A stretch of 35,448 nt of DNA from an uncultured Flavobacteriales bacterium (lineage in GTDB: Bacteria; Bacteroidota; Bacteroidia; Flavobacteriales_G; NORP312): the NCBI GenBank assembly GCA_905480125.1, contig CAJQPE010000081.1, positions 1 through 35,448 of the forward strand. Direction: 5' to 3'. Shown in pieces: positions 7,276 to 15,657 of the stretch. Numbering within the stretch: position 1 is the first letter of the stretch; every line of letters starts with the position of its first letter. The notes beneath the pieces are model-generated. The model made no database searches, had not been told where the DNA came from, and worked only from the letters and a program-made list of their open reading frames with translations. The position numbers and the translations under genes are program-made.

Positions 7276-8676
7276 ATGATAGCTGCCCGTCCATTAGTTA
7301 GCATTGGAATACCTGCGTACAACAGACCTATAGGTTTGTCTAGATTGATTGAGCAAATACAAAGTCAGACCTATTCTAATCTTGAAATAATTATTTCTGA
7401 CAATTGTTCTGATAATACTGAGGTTCAAGAGTCTGCGTTATCATTTGCGAAATTAGATAGTAGAATAAAATATATCAGGCAGCCAACAAACATTGGCATG
7501 TTTGAGAACTTCAGGTTTGTATTAAGAAAAGCTAATGGAGATTTTTTCATGTGGATTTCCGATGATGACGAAATTTTACCCCAATTTATTGAGAGATGTA
7601 TAGAAATACTAATCAAGAACAAGAAAATAGTTCTCTGCACGCCAATATGTAAAGTATTTCAAGACGGAAAAGAGGTAATGAAATATAAACCCGACTTCCA
7701 TACTGTTGGCCTGAGTAAAATGGAACGAATTAAAAAAATTGCTTTTTATATCAAAAAAAGTCATGGTGCTTTATTTGGTTTGTATCGAAGGGAGGCAATA
7801 ATCAAATTTTCTACGGTAACGTATTTAGATGCTGATGGAATTTTCCTTCTTCAGTTGAGCCAATATGGAGCCTTTTACAAGCTAGACGAATTGCTGATGA
7901 AGAGTTATGTTGATTATGTCGAAAACAATGTCCAAACAACCTTGACTTTTCAAAAAGAAAAGATGATCGATATGTACAATATGAAGCCTAAGTACTTTCT
8001 TATGCGCTATGAACAGATTACTATGTTCTTTTATATTCTTCTAAGATCACTAAGTTGGAAAAACTTATCGTTTTTTCAGCATTTTACTGTACTAGGAATT
8101 ATATATAGAAGTTTCTGGGGATACAACACAATTAAACCCTTCAGCTTAATTCGAAGCTTGTTTTTTTATTTTAAGAAAAGAAAAGTTGCAGCATTAATTA
8201 AAGTACAACCGTCTAACCAAGAAATAAAAGAAAAACTAGAAAATATAATAACGGTCGTTGATAAGGTCCTCGTTAGTATATCCTCTTCTGATTGGGGTGA
8301 AGAAGGGATGAACCAATATGTAGAGTTAGATAATTTAAAAGACCTAATAGCAAAGTATCCAAATAAAATAATCTTTTATAGGGGCTTATGGCAAACTAAA
8401 CATGCACAAAACCAGTATAGTCTTGATTTTATTAAACAAAATATGCTTAATATCTCCCACTGTTTGTTATTAGAAGATAATTCTTTTCCAAGCACGCCCG
8501 TAATTGAAAAGTCAATTGATTATATTCAACATCTTAAATATTTTAATAGAAGAGTTGACTTTATATATCAAGGTATTGAAAATAACATAGCAGTAATCCC
8601 TGTAAGGAAACATATAATTTTTAAAGATGAAAATGTAATATCAGCCGGCACAGTAAAAGTTAATTTAACAGCGTAA
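7276..8676 (+). CDS. Family 2 glycosyltransferase with an extra C-terminal domain
   Basis: 466 residues. Residues 1 to about 230 form a GT-A fold: VSIGIPAYNRP at the N-terminus, IIISDNCSDNT for nucleotide binding, and a D96-D97-D98 metal site in WISDDDEI. GT2 enzymes of this type are usually 280-330 residues. From about residue 310 a second region begins (DKVLVSISS near 330; F367-Y-R-G-L-W-Q373; LLLED at 397-401) that resembles the middle of another GT-A domain of the 'GxWxxExxQRN' type but lacks its first strand and a clear DxD. A hydrophobic, aromatic stretch lies between the two at about 235-300. The product probably adds one sugar to the growing repeat at the inner membrane. The donor cannot be read from sequence. 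Confidence 0.85.
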   Translation: MIAARPLVSIGIPAYNRPIGLSRLIEQIQSQTYSNLEIIISDNCSDNTEVQESALSFAKLDSRIKYIRQPTNIGMFENFRFVLRKANGDFFMWISDDDEILPQFIERCIEILIKNKKIVLCTPICKVFQDGKEVMKYKPDFHTVGLSKMERIKKIAFYIKKSHGALFGLYRREAIIKFSTVTYLDADGIFLLQLSQYGAFYKLDELLMKSYVDYVENNVQTTLTFQKEKMIDMYNMKPKYFLMRYEQITMFFYILLRSLSWKNLSFFQHFTVLGIIYRSFWGYNTIKPFSLIRSLFFYFKKRKVAALIKVQPSNQEIKEKLENIITVVDKVLVSISSSDWGEEGMNQYVELDNLKDLIAKYPNKIIFYRGLWQTKHAQNQYSLDFIKQNMLNISHCLLLEDNSFPSTPVIEKSIDYIQHLKYFNRRVDFIYQGIENNIAVIPVRKHIIFKDENVISAGTVKVNLTA

Positions 8677-8716
8677 TATAAGATGGAATTATTAATCATT
8701 AAAAGAACATATAAAT

Positions 8717-10153
8717 ATGCTTTTTAATTCATTAGACTTTGCCATATTTTTACCAATTGTATTTATTCTGTATTGGTTTGTTACCCAGAAAAGTCTTAAG
8801 CTACAGAATATTTTAATTGTAGTAGCAAGTTATTTCTTTTACGGTTGGTGGAGTAAACGTTTTCTTGCCTTAATACTTATAAGTACTGTATTGGATTATT
8901 TTGTCGGCAGATTTCTTTCTAATTCTAACGATAAATTTAAGAGAAAACTTTTATTAGTAGCTAGCTTAGCAGTGAACCTAGGTTTTTTAGGTGTCTTTAA
9001 GTATTTCAATTTCTTCATAGATAATTTTATTGCTGTATTTACCTTTTTTGGGAAAGAAATACAACCTAATACCTTAGATATTATATTGCCTGTAGGAATT
9101 AGTTTTTATACGTTTCAAACTTTGAGTTATTCTATAGACATTTATCGCCGAAAACTTGAGCCAACTAAGGATTTTATTGCCTTTGCTGCCTTTGTAAGCT
9201 TCTTCCCTCAATTGGTAGCTGGTCCAATTGAAAGAGCTAAAAATCTTTTACCTCAGTTCTATAAAAAAAGAGAGTTTAAATATGCTCAAGCGATTGATGG
9301 GATGCGGCAAATATTATGGGGCTTGTTTAAAAAAGTAGTTATTGCAGATAATTGTGCCCAATATGCAGACATTATTTTTAATAATTATACTGAATATTCA
9401 GGAGGCTATCTTATTCTAGGTGCTTTGTTCTTTACATTTCAGATATACGGCGACTTTTCAGGTTATTCTGATATAGCCATTGGAACATCCAGGCTTTTTG
9501 GGTTTAATTTAAAGCGAAATTTTGCATTTCCATATTTTTCAAGAGATATTGCCGAGTTTTGGAGGAGGTGGCATATCTCATTATCAACATGGTTCCGAGA
9601 TTATCTTTATATTCCTTTAGGCGGCAGTAAAGGTGGTACTTGGAAGAAAATTAGAAACATCTTTATTATTTTCGTTGTTAGTGGTTTTTGGCATGGAGCA
9701 AATTGGACCTTCATTATCTGGGGAGCATTGAATGCTATTTATTTTATTCCTTTACTATTAACAAAAACGAATAGAAAAAATACTGATGATGTAGCACAAG
9801 GGAAATTGTTTCCTTCGTATAGAGAAATCTTCTCAATGCTTTCCACATTTACCTTAGTAGTTTTGGGATGGGTATTTTTCAGATCGAATTCTGTACCAGA
9901 CGCTATCGGTTTTTTATCAAGAATTTTCAGTGCAGAACAAATTGCTTTCCCCCCAGAACTGCCTCTAGCCATTTTCGTTCTATTGGGTATTCAATTAATC
10001 GTGGAATGGTTTCAACGTTCAAAGCAACATGGTTTAGAGATGAGTAGTGAAAATATTCCTAGTATTTTTAGGTGGCTAATTTATTTAGCATTATGCATGC
10101 TGATAATGGCTTTTTTAGGTAAAGGAACCTCATTCATTTATTTTCAGTTTTAG
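8717..10153 (+). CDS. MBOAT-family membrane O-acyltransferase (AlgI/PatA-like)
   Basis: 478 residues with about ten or more hydrophobic segments. The two invariant MBOAT histidines are visible: H286 in FWRRWHISLSTWFRDYLY and H326 in GFWHGANWTFIIWG, the latter the presumed catalytic one. The N-terminus MLFNSLDFAIFLPIVF is typical of the bacterial AlgI branch. These proteins pass an acyl group, usually acetyl, across the inner membrane, where a partner SGNH-type protein puts it on the polysaccharide. Two SGNH-like genes follow directly, the first ATG one base after this stop, forming a complete O-acylation module. The exact acyl donor is not shown by the sequence. Confidence 0.95.
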   Translation: MLFNSLDFAIFLPIVFILYWFVTQKSLKLQNILIVVASYFFYGWWSKRFLALILISTVLDYFVGRFLSNSNDKFKRKLLLVASLAVNLGFLGVFKYFNFFIDNFIAVFTFFGKEIQPNTLDIILPVGISFYTFQTLSYSIDIYRRKLEPTKDFIAFAAFVSFFPQLVAGPIERAKNLLPQFYKKREFKYAQAIDGMRQILWGLFKKVVIADNCAQYADIIFNNYTEYSGGYLILGALFFTFQIYGDFSGYSDIAIGTSRLFGFNLKRNFAFPYFSRDIAEFWRRWHISLSTWFRDYLYIPLGGSKGGTWKKIRNIFIIFVVSGFWHGANWTFIIWGALNAIYFIPLLLTKTNRKNTDDVAQGKLFPSYREIFSMLSTFTLVVLGWVFFRSNSVPDAIGFLSRIFSAEQIAFPPELPLAIFVLLGIQLIVEWFQRSKQHGLEMSSENIPSIFRWLIYLALCMLIMAFLGKGTSFIYFQF

Positions 10154-10154
10154 G

Positions 10155-11204
10155 ATGAATAAGTTTGGATTAAAAATAGGGTTGTTTTGCTTAATCTTAT
10201 TAACTATTGCTGAAGTAACAACAGCTTATTTACCTTATCATTGGGGTAACCCATGGTATAGTACTAAAATAAATTATTTAAATAATTAAGATTCAGCAAA
10301 CTACAACACTTACTTTTTTGGTACAAGTAGAATTTACAGACAGATAAACCCTGTTGTTTTTGATAGTATTTGTAATATAAGCTGTAAAGAAACCATTTCG
10401 TCTTTCAATCTAGGAGCTCAGGCTACATTTTCTCCACAATCATATTATCTCTATGAAAAATTTTTAAACTCTGAATTAAATAAAGATGTTAAATACTGTT
10501 TTTTAGAACTTACTCATATTAGCTTTATAAGTGACTTTTTCTTGCATAGAGAACAAACCAATTATTGGTTGGATTTGAGTGAACTTAAATTCGTTATAAA
10601 TTCATTTATTAATAATCCACATGTTTCACTTAAAAATAAGAAAAAGCAATTGAAAAGGTATGTATTATCATATATTGAAAATACAATACATTGGGGGCAT
10701 TTTGGAGAACATATTATGAATTCAAATTTTTATGACACTAGATATCTAGGAAAATTAAAAAATGGGTTTTTTCCGATGGATATAGACTTTGAAACAACGA
10801 ATGATAAATTGGTGAAAGATCATTACCAGTTGATTAACAATACTATGCTAAATGACACCAGTATATTGAATAAAAATTTTGAAATATCAAAAAGTCATTA
10901 CAATAATATTTCAAAAGACTATGATAAAGTACATTACAATCGGTTATTATCTTTAATTGATTTATCAAAAAAAAAGGGAATTAACCTTATTTTATTGCTT
11001 TCACCTAGAAACTCTTCAAAAGACCTTTTAAAATTAATGCAAATGATTCCTGAAGATAATAAGATTGACATGGCTAGACCTTTAAAAGAGAATAAGCCAT
11101 ACTATACTGTTAACAATTCTTTTGATAGAGGTCATTTGAATTCAACTGGAGCGGATCTCTACTCCGCAGGTGTTGCGAAAAAATTTTCAACGATTATAAA
11201 TTGA
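10155..11204 (+). pseudogene. SGNH/AlgX-like O-acyltransferase partner interrupted by one in-frame TAA
   Basis: The frame starts at ATG 10155, one base after the MBOAT stop, and encodes a membrane anchor followed by AYLPYHWGNPW. It then meets TAA at 10287-10289 and continues open in the same frame to 11204. The residues before and after the stop align without any gap to the next gene, including FFGTSR against FFGSSR, DFFLHREQTNYW against DFFFHQEQTNYW, and DRGHLN in both. The intact neighbour has Ser at the stop position, so one base (TCA to TAA) would explain it. The rest shows no frameshift, so the lesion is recent, a sequencing error, or tolerated by readthrough. No good restart codon exists before the GTSR motif, so a truncated product would lack it. 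Confidence 0.85.
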
Positions 11205-11231
11205 AAAATTAGAAGATAGTTATAAAATATA

Positions 11232-12302
11232 ATGGGAAAATTTATCCGTAAAATTGTAATTTATGTGAGCGTATTATTCATGTTAATACAGCTCTTATAT
11301 GCGTTTATACCTTATCATTGGGGTAATCCGTATTTTAGTGCAAAGATAAGCCACCTTGAAGATTCTGTAAATAAAGGCTATAACTTGTATTTTTTTGGGT
11401 CAAGTAGGGTGAATCGACAAATTGATCCTTTTGTTTTTGATAGTGTTATTCATGAGGAATCAAAAATTAATATTAAATCCTTCAATCTAGGATCTCCAGC
11501 AACATTTTGCCCTCAAGCTTATTATTTGTACGAACAGTTTTTGAACTCCGACATTGGGAAGAATGCCAATTATTGTTTAATTGAGCTTATGCCGGTTAAC
11601 GCAATAAGTGACTTTTTTTTTCACCAGGAGCAGACAAATTATTGGTTAAACTTGGGTGAACTGAAATTTATTATTGAAGCAAATTTTAATAATGATAAAA
11701 TAAGTAATAAGGCAAAAAAGAAAAATATTAGAAGATATTTAACATCATATCTTGAGAATAAATTTCACATAGGTCATTCAGGTAAGCAAATCATTACAAA
11801 AAATTATTATGACAAAAGATTTGTCGGACAAAGGTATGATGGATATTATCCAATGGACCTTGAATTGAGAACAGTGAAAGATGAATTGATAGTAAAACAT
11901 TTAACTCAGATAAGTGAGGAAATAAAAAAGGATAGCTCTATTTTGAACAATAGGTTAAACCACGCAATAGAGCATTATAACAATATCGCTGATGATTTTG
12001 ATTCTGTACACTTCAATAGAATATCAAAAATGATCGAAAATGCTAATGAATTAGATATCCATACTGTATTTTTCATTTCTCCTAGAAGCTCATCTCAAGA
12101 ATTAATTAATTTATTTAACGCTATTCCTAATAAAAACAAAATAGATATGGCCAATCCATTTCTTTATAAGGACTATTATTTGCTCAAGTATGCTTTTGAT
12201 AGAGGCCACTTAAATGAAAATGGCGCGCAATTATATTCAGTAGACATAGCTAAAGAGCTAATTCAATTAATCGAAAAAAATGACCCTAACAATATTAATT
12301 GA
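11232..12302 (+). CDS. Membrane-anchored SGNH-hydrolase-like protein, probable polysaccharide O-acyltransferase
   Basis: 356 residues. One N-terminal hydrophobic segment (about residues 7-27) should anchor it with the bulk in the periplasm. The SGNH-type block I is G56-S57-S58-R59 after a beta strand (NLYFF), and the C-terminal catalytic pair reads D323-R-G-H326, the usual DxxH spacing. This matches the AlgJ/AlgX/DltD type of partners for MBOAT acyltransferases. It is a close tandem paralogue of the interrupted gene upstream and would be the only working copy if that gene is dead. The 106-bp gap downstream is the end of the O-acylation module. Acetyl transfer to the polysaccharide is inferred. 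Confidence 0.8.
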   Translation: MGKFIRKIVIYVSVLFMLIQLLYAFIPYHWGNPYFSAKISHLEDSVNKGYNLYFFGSSRVNRQIDPFVFDSVIHEESKINIKSFNLGSPATFCPQAYYLYEQFLNSDIGKNANYCLIELMPVNAISDFFFHQEQTNYWLNLGELKFIIEANFNNDKISNKAKKKNIRRYLTSYLENKFHIGHSGKQIITKNYYDKRFVGQRYDGYYPMDLELRTVKDELIVKHLTQISEEIKKDSSILNNRLNHAIEHYNNIADDFDSVHFNRISKMIENANELDIHTVFFISPRSSSQELINLFNAIPNKNKIDMANPFLYKDYYLLKYAFDRGHLNENGAQLYSVDIAKELIQLIEKNDPNNIN

Positions 12303-12374
12303 ATTTTATATGGTGTTCTTTTAGTTTATTGTAAATTAATATTATTTTTTTAAAACTAACCATTTAGTCCTATA

Positions 12375-12403
12375 ATTGCGTGTTTAATATGTCCCTATTT
12401 TTA
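12375..12403 (+). promoter_or_regulatory. Candidate Bacteroidota promoter ahead of the GT61 gene
   Basis: ATTG at 12375-12378 is followed 17 bp later by TATTTTTA at 12396-12403, one mismatch from the -33 TTTG / -7 TAnnTTTG pattern. It lies in a 106-bp gap, one of the few sizeable gaps in the locus. The -7 box ends only 5 bp before ATG 12409, so the transcript would be nearly leaderless. Confidence 0.35.
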
Positions 12404-12408
12404 TACAA

Positions 12409-13488
12409 ATGTCTAAGATAATTGAGACAAAACTTCCACTAAATCTAAATGCAGAAGAAGCAAAGGTTTTTATCTATCGGAAGAAATATTTAATGCCTAA
12501 ATTAAAAACAAGGACATTGAAAAATGTATTTCTTACACACGGAGGAATACTACTTAAAAATCTTTTCCCTGTTAAGCGTTCATTACCAAATGCATTAGGT
12601 TTTAAAAAGCCTAATGCTGGATTTATATTCCAGTTTTATAGAAAAGCCCTTGAAATTTTATTGGTATCTAGATACGGGAAAAGTCTAAAGTCAATAAAAC
12701 TTAATGAAAATAAGAATTACTTGTTTGTTTTTACTCCATGGTTTGGTTATTTCTCTTGGATTACAGAGAGTCTACCACGAATATATGAGATTGAAAATGA
12801 ATTGATAAATTATACATTAATTGTTCCAGAATCTTACTCAAAAAAAACATTTGTTATTGACAGTCTAAAAATGTTTCCCAATTTATCTATTGAAATAATT
12901 CCAGAAGGCATCCATATGGAAATTCCAAAACTTACAATGCCAGAATTAAAGCCATTCACATACACTTTTGAGCCTAATACGATGAAGGATTACCGGCAAA
13001 AGGTATGGGAATATGTTGACGCGCTTACCATTGACATCAATACATTTGAAAAGATCTACGTTTCTAGAAAAATGGCCAACAACAGAAAATTGGTGAATGA
13101 GCAGGAAGTTTTAACTATTTTTAATAAATATGATTATAAGGAAATATGCTTTGAAGATTACACTTTTTTTGAACAAGTATTTTTAATGAAAAACTGTAAG
13201 GTTTTAGCCGGAGTTCATGGTGCAGGATTCGCTAATATAAGCTTTATGCCAAAAGACTCTATTTTGTTTGAAATGATCAAAGAGTATTCTTCTTATAAAG
13301 AAGAAAGGCCGAGCTATTGGAGGCTCTGTTCGACAATAGATATTAAATACTATATTCAATATTGCAAACCTGTCGAATATGGAAATTATGATTTATGGAT
13401 TGGAGTAGATCTTATTTGCAATACTTTAGATTTGCAAACCAACTTGAACTTAATCGAAGACAATAAGGGTAAATACAATATTTTATGA
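12409..13488 (+). CDS. Family 61 (DUF563-type) glycosyltransferase
   Basis: 359 residues, no signal peptide. The diagnostic GT61 block is G268-V-H-G-A-G-F-A-N followed by ISFMPKDSILFEM, and an IYVSRKMANNRKLVNE segment precedes it, as in other DUF563 proteins. GT61 is best known from plant and animal xylosyl/GlcNAc transferases; bacterial members occur in polysaccharide loci, but few have known donors. It likely adds a sugar in the cytosol to a lipid-linked intermediate. The stop overlaps the start of the following methyltransferase by 4 bp (ATGA at 13485-13488), so the two are translationally coupled. It probably starts a new transcript after the O-acylation module. Confidence 0.8.
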   Translation: MSKIIETKLPLNLNAEEAKVFIYRKKYLMPKLKTRTLKNVFLTHGGILLKNLFPVKRSLPNALGFKKPNAGFIFQFYRKALEILLVSRYGKSLKSIKLNENKNYLFVFTPWFGYFSWITESLPRIYEIENELINYTLIVPESYSKKTFVIDSLKMFPNLSIEIIPEGIHMEIPKLTMPELKPFTYTFEPNTMKDYRQKVWEYVDALTIDINTFEKIYVSRKMANNRKLVNEQEVLTIFNKYDYKEICFEDYTFFEQVFLMKNCKVLAGVHGAGFANISFMPKDSILFEMIKEYSSYKEERPSYWRLCSTIDIKYYIQYCKPVEYGNYDLWIGVDLICNTLDLQTNLNLIEDNKGKYNIL

Positions 13489-14228
13489 AAAAATTATATC
13501 GGAAAGTAAAATCAATACTGTACGATTGCTATTGTCCAATTTGCATCGGGTATTGGGATGAGTGGATTGAAAATGGATTTGAATTTGAGATTCTAAAAAA
13601 AGTAAATATAATTGGTGGAGGTAAACGAAAACATTTATGCCCCAATTGTGGTTCACCAGATAGGGTAAGAATGATATATTCTTATTTACACTCAAAAACT
13701 GACCTCTTTTCGCCCAAAAATCCTGTAGTTCTATTACATGTAGCCCCAGAAAGGCAATTACTAGATATTTTTGAAAAAAATAACAATATTGAATACTATC
13801 CTTGTGATAAATTTAATTACGGCAACAATGTTCAAAAAGCTGACATTACTCAATTACAGTTTGTGGAAAACTTCTTTGATTTTTTAATTTGCAATCATGT
13901 TCTAGAGCATATAGAAGATGATGCCAAGGCAATGAGCGAACTGTATCGAGTAATGAAACCAAATGGAATAGGGATACTTCAAATCCCTTATTCCATTAGT
14001 ATTAAAACTAATATCGAAAATAATGAGATACGTTTACCCGAAGAAAGGGAGTTATGTTTTGGGCAGGATGATCATGTTAGAATATACGCGAGGTCAGAAT
14101 ATATAAAGACACTAAATTCAGTAGGATTTAAAGTTTCTACCAGCAATCCGTACAGCGCACATTGGGATTTCAATCCAAAGAAACTAGGGTTAAATAAACG
14201 TGAAGATTTATTTATCGTACAGAAGTAA
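13485..14228 (+). CDS. Class I SAM-dependent methyltransferase with N-terminal zinc-ribbon-like cysteines
   Basis: 247 residues. The N-terminal quarter carries paired cysteines (CYCPIC near residue 14 and HLCPNCG near 49), which look like a small zinc-binding module. The methyltransferase core follows: LLHVAPE strand, DFLICNHVLEHIEDD, and YRVMKPNGIGILQIPYS. Motif I is not the classic GxGxG but AP-E, as in several polysaccharide-locus methyltransferases. It starts inside the stop of the GT61 gene (ATGA) and is followed 6 bp later by a GT2 gene, so it probably methylates a sugar of the repeat unit or chain end. The substrate is unknown. Confidence 0.8.
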   Translation: MKKLYRKVKSILYDCYCPICIGYWDEWIENGFEFEILKKVNIIGGGKRKHLCPNCGSPDRVRMIYSYLHSKTDLFSPKNPVVLLHVAPERQLLDIFEKNNNIEYYPCDKFNYGNNVQKADITQLQFVENFFDFLICNHVLEHIEDDAKAMSELYRVMKPNGIGILQIPYSISIKTNIENNEIRLPEERELCFGQDDHVRIYARSEYIKTLNSVGFKVSTSNPYSAHWDFNPKKLGLNKREDLFIVQK

Positions 14229-14234
14229 ATTAAC

Positions 14235-15131
14235 GTGAATCCTTATCTATTTTCCATTGTCATCCCTTCTTACAATAGAGCCCACTTTATTAGCCATGCT
14301 ATACAAAGTGTTATAGACCAAACTTTTCAAAATTGGGAACTAATTATTATTGATGATGGATCAACCGATAATACAAAAGATGTCGTTCTAAGCTTTGATG
14401 ATATTCGTATAAAATACGTCTATCAGAAAAATCAGGAGAGGAGTATTGCAAGAAATAATGGAATAAATAATGCAAAAGGAGAGTATATATGTTTTTTGGA
14501 TAGTGATGATTATTTTCTTGAGAATCATTTAACGGTACTCAAGGAATATATTATTTTAAAGGGTTCTCCCATAGCGATGCTTTATGTGAAACCTAAACTA
14601 AAAACTGAACGAGATTTTAACACTTATGAAAATATTTTAAAATCGATTATTCACACCCAGCACGCCTGTATTCATTCAATAATACTGCAAAAGCATCTAT
14701 TCAACCCGAAATTAAATATTGCAGAAGATATTGACTTATGGATGAGAATTGCAGATGAATATCCTATATTAAATATTGACAAAAATACAGTGGTAATTCA
14801 AGATCACGATGATCGAACAGTAAATTATTTGCGCACTAACAGTTTTCAAAAAGGTTTATTAGTTTTTAAATCCCTTTACAAAGATAAACGATGGGAAAAT
14901 AAAATTTCATCATATGTTAAACGAACTACAATGTCTGATTGTTATTTTGGGATAGCAAAATATCATATTCATCAGGAAAATATATTTAAAGCTATGGTTA
15001 ATTTAATACATTCGATTATTATTTATCCCAATAAACAATTTAAACATAAAATATATTTACTACTTTCATTGAATAGATTCTTAGCAGCAATTTTTAAATT
15101 GAAAAATGAATATAAAAAGACTTGTAATTAA
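14235..15131 (+). CDS. Family 2 glycosyltransferase
   Basis: 298 residues from GTG 14235. The GT-A fold is clear: FSIVIPSYNRAHFISHAI at the start, LIIIDDGSTDNT, RSIARNNGI and a metal site D89-S-D91-D92 in FLDSDDYF. No ATG exists nearby that would keep the first strand, so GTG is preferred. The C-terminal 80 residues are basic and helical, typical of membrane-associated GT2 enzymes. Its 3' end overlaps the hexapeptide acyltransferase gene by 26 bp. Donor and acceptor cannot be read from the sequence. Confidence 0.9.
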   Translation: MNPYLFSIVIPSYNRAHFISHAIQSVIDQTFQNWELIIIDDGSTDNTKDVVLSFDDIRIKYVYQKNQERSIARNNGINNAKGEYICFLDSDDYFLENHLTVLKEYIILKGSPIAMLYVKPKLKTERDFNTYENILKSIIHTQHACIHSIILQKHLFNPKLNIAEDIDLWMRIADEYPILNIDKNTVVIQDHDDRTVNYLRTNSFQKGLLVFKSLYKDKRWENKISSYVKRTTMSDCYFGIAKYHIHQENIFKAMVNLIHSIIIYPNKQFKHKIYLLLSLNRFLAAIFKLKNEYKKTCN

Positions 15132-15657
15132 TATATACAGGTTCTTCTGCCCTATAGATTCGGTTACGATGTATCGAAGAATGGGCGTTGCAATAGGAAA
15201 AAATTGTAAAATTCAAGGAGGAGTAATAATTGACTATAGTCATTATTGGCATATTACCATTGGGGAAAATGTTACTATTGCTCCGTGTGTTCATATTCTT
15301 GCTCATGATGCCAGTACTAAACTTCATCTGGGATACACAAAAATTGGCAAAGTTGATATTGGAAATAATGTATTTATTGGTGCAGGATCGATTATATTAC
15401 CAGGGGTTTCTATTGGCGAAAATTCTATAATAGGAGCTGGAAGTATCGTTAATCGAAATATTCCTGACAATTCTGTGGCAGTTGGAAATCCGGCAAAAGT
15501 AGTCTCGAATTTGGATGAATTCCTCAATAAAAATAAAAAACTAACAAATAAGTATCCTCAATTTGGTGATGAATATACTTTAAGAGAAAACATTAGTGAC
15601 AAAATGAAACACGAGATGAATCTCTTAATGGAAGATGGAGGTGGCTTTGTAAAATGA
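15106..15657 (+). CDS. Hexapeptide-repeat (left-handed beta-helix) acyltransferase
   Basis: 183 residues of the WbbJ/maltose O-acetyltransferase type. The repeats are easy to follow: IGKNCKIQGG, ITIGENVTIAP, VDIGNNVFIGAGSIILPG, VSIGENSIIGAGSIVNRNIP, ending in the family's AVGNPAKVV. The likely catalytic His lies in HILAHDAS before the last coils. It should O- or N-acetylate a sugar, using acetyl-CoA in the cytosol, separately from the MBOAT module. The start lies inside the GT2 gene (26-bp overlap, different frame), and the stop overlaps the next gene in ATGA 15654-15657. The whole 13485-16772 run is therefore one tightly coupled translation unit. Confidence 0.88.
   Translation: MNIKRLVINIYRFFCPIDSVTMYRRMGVAIGKNCKIQGGVIIDYSHYWHITIGENVTIAPCVHILAHDASTKLHLGYTKIGKVDIGNNVFIGAGSIILPGVSIGENSIIGAGSIVNRNIPDNSVAVGNPAKVVSNLDEFLNKNKKLTNKYPQFGDEYTLRENISDKMKHEMNLLMEDGGGFVK

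Noticed and set aside
10542-11204. Separate 220-residue gene starting at TTG 10542
   Set aside because: It is the downstream part of the interrupted SGNH-like gene; homology to the paralogue continues well upstream of this TTG.
12321-12359. 7-bp inverted repeat TTAGTTT/AAACTAA as a terminator
   Set aside because: The arms are AT-only apart from one pair, the loop is 25 bases and the T-run is inside the loop, so a stable terminator is unlikely.
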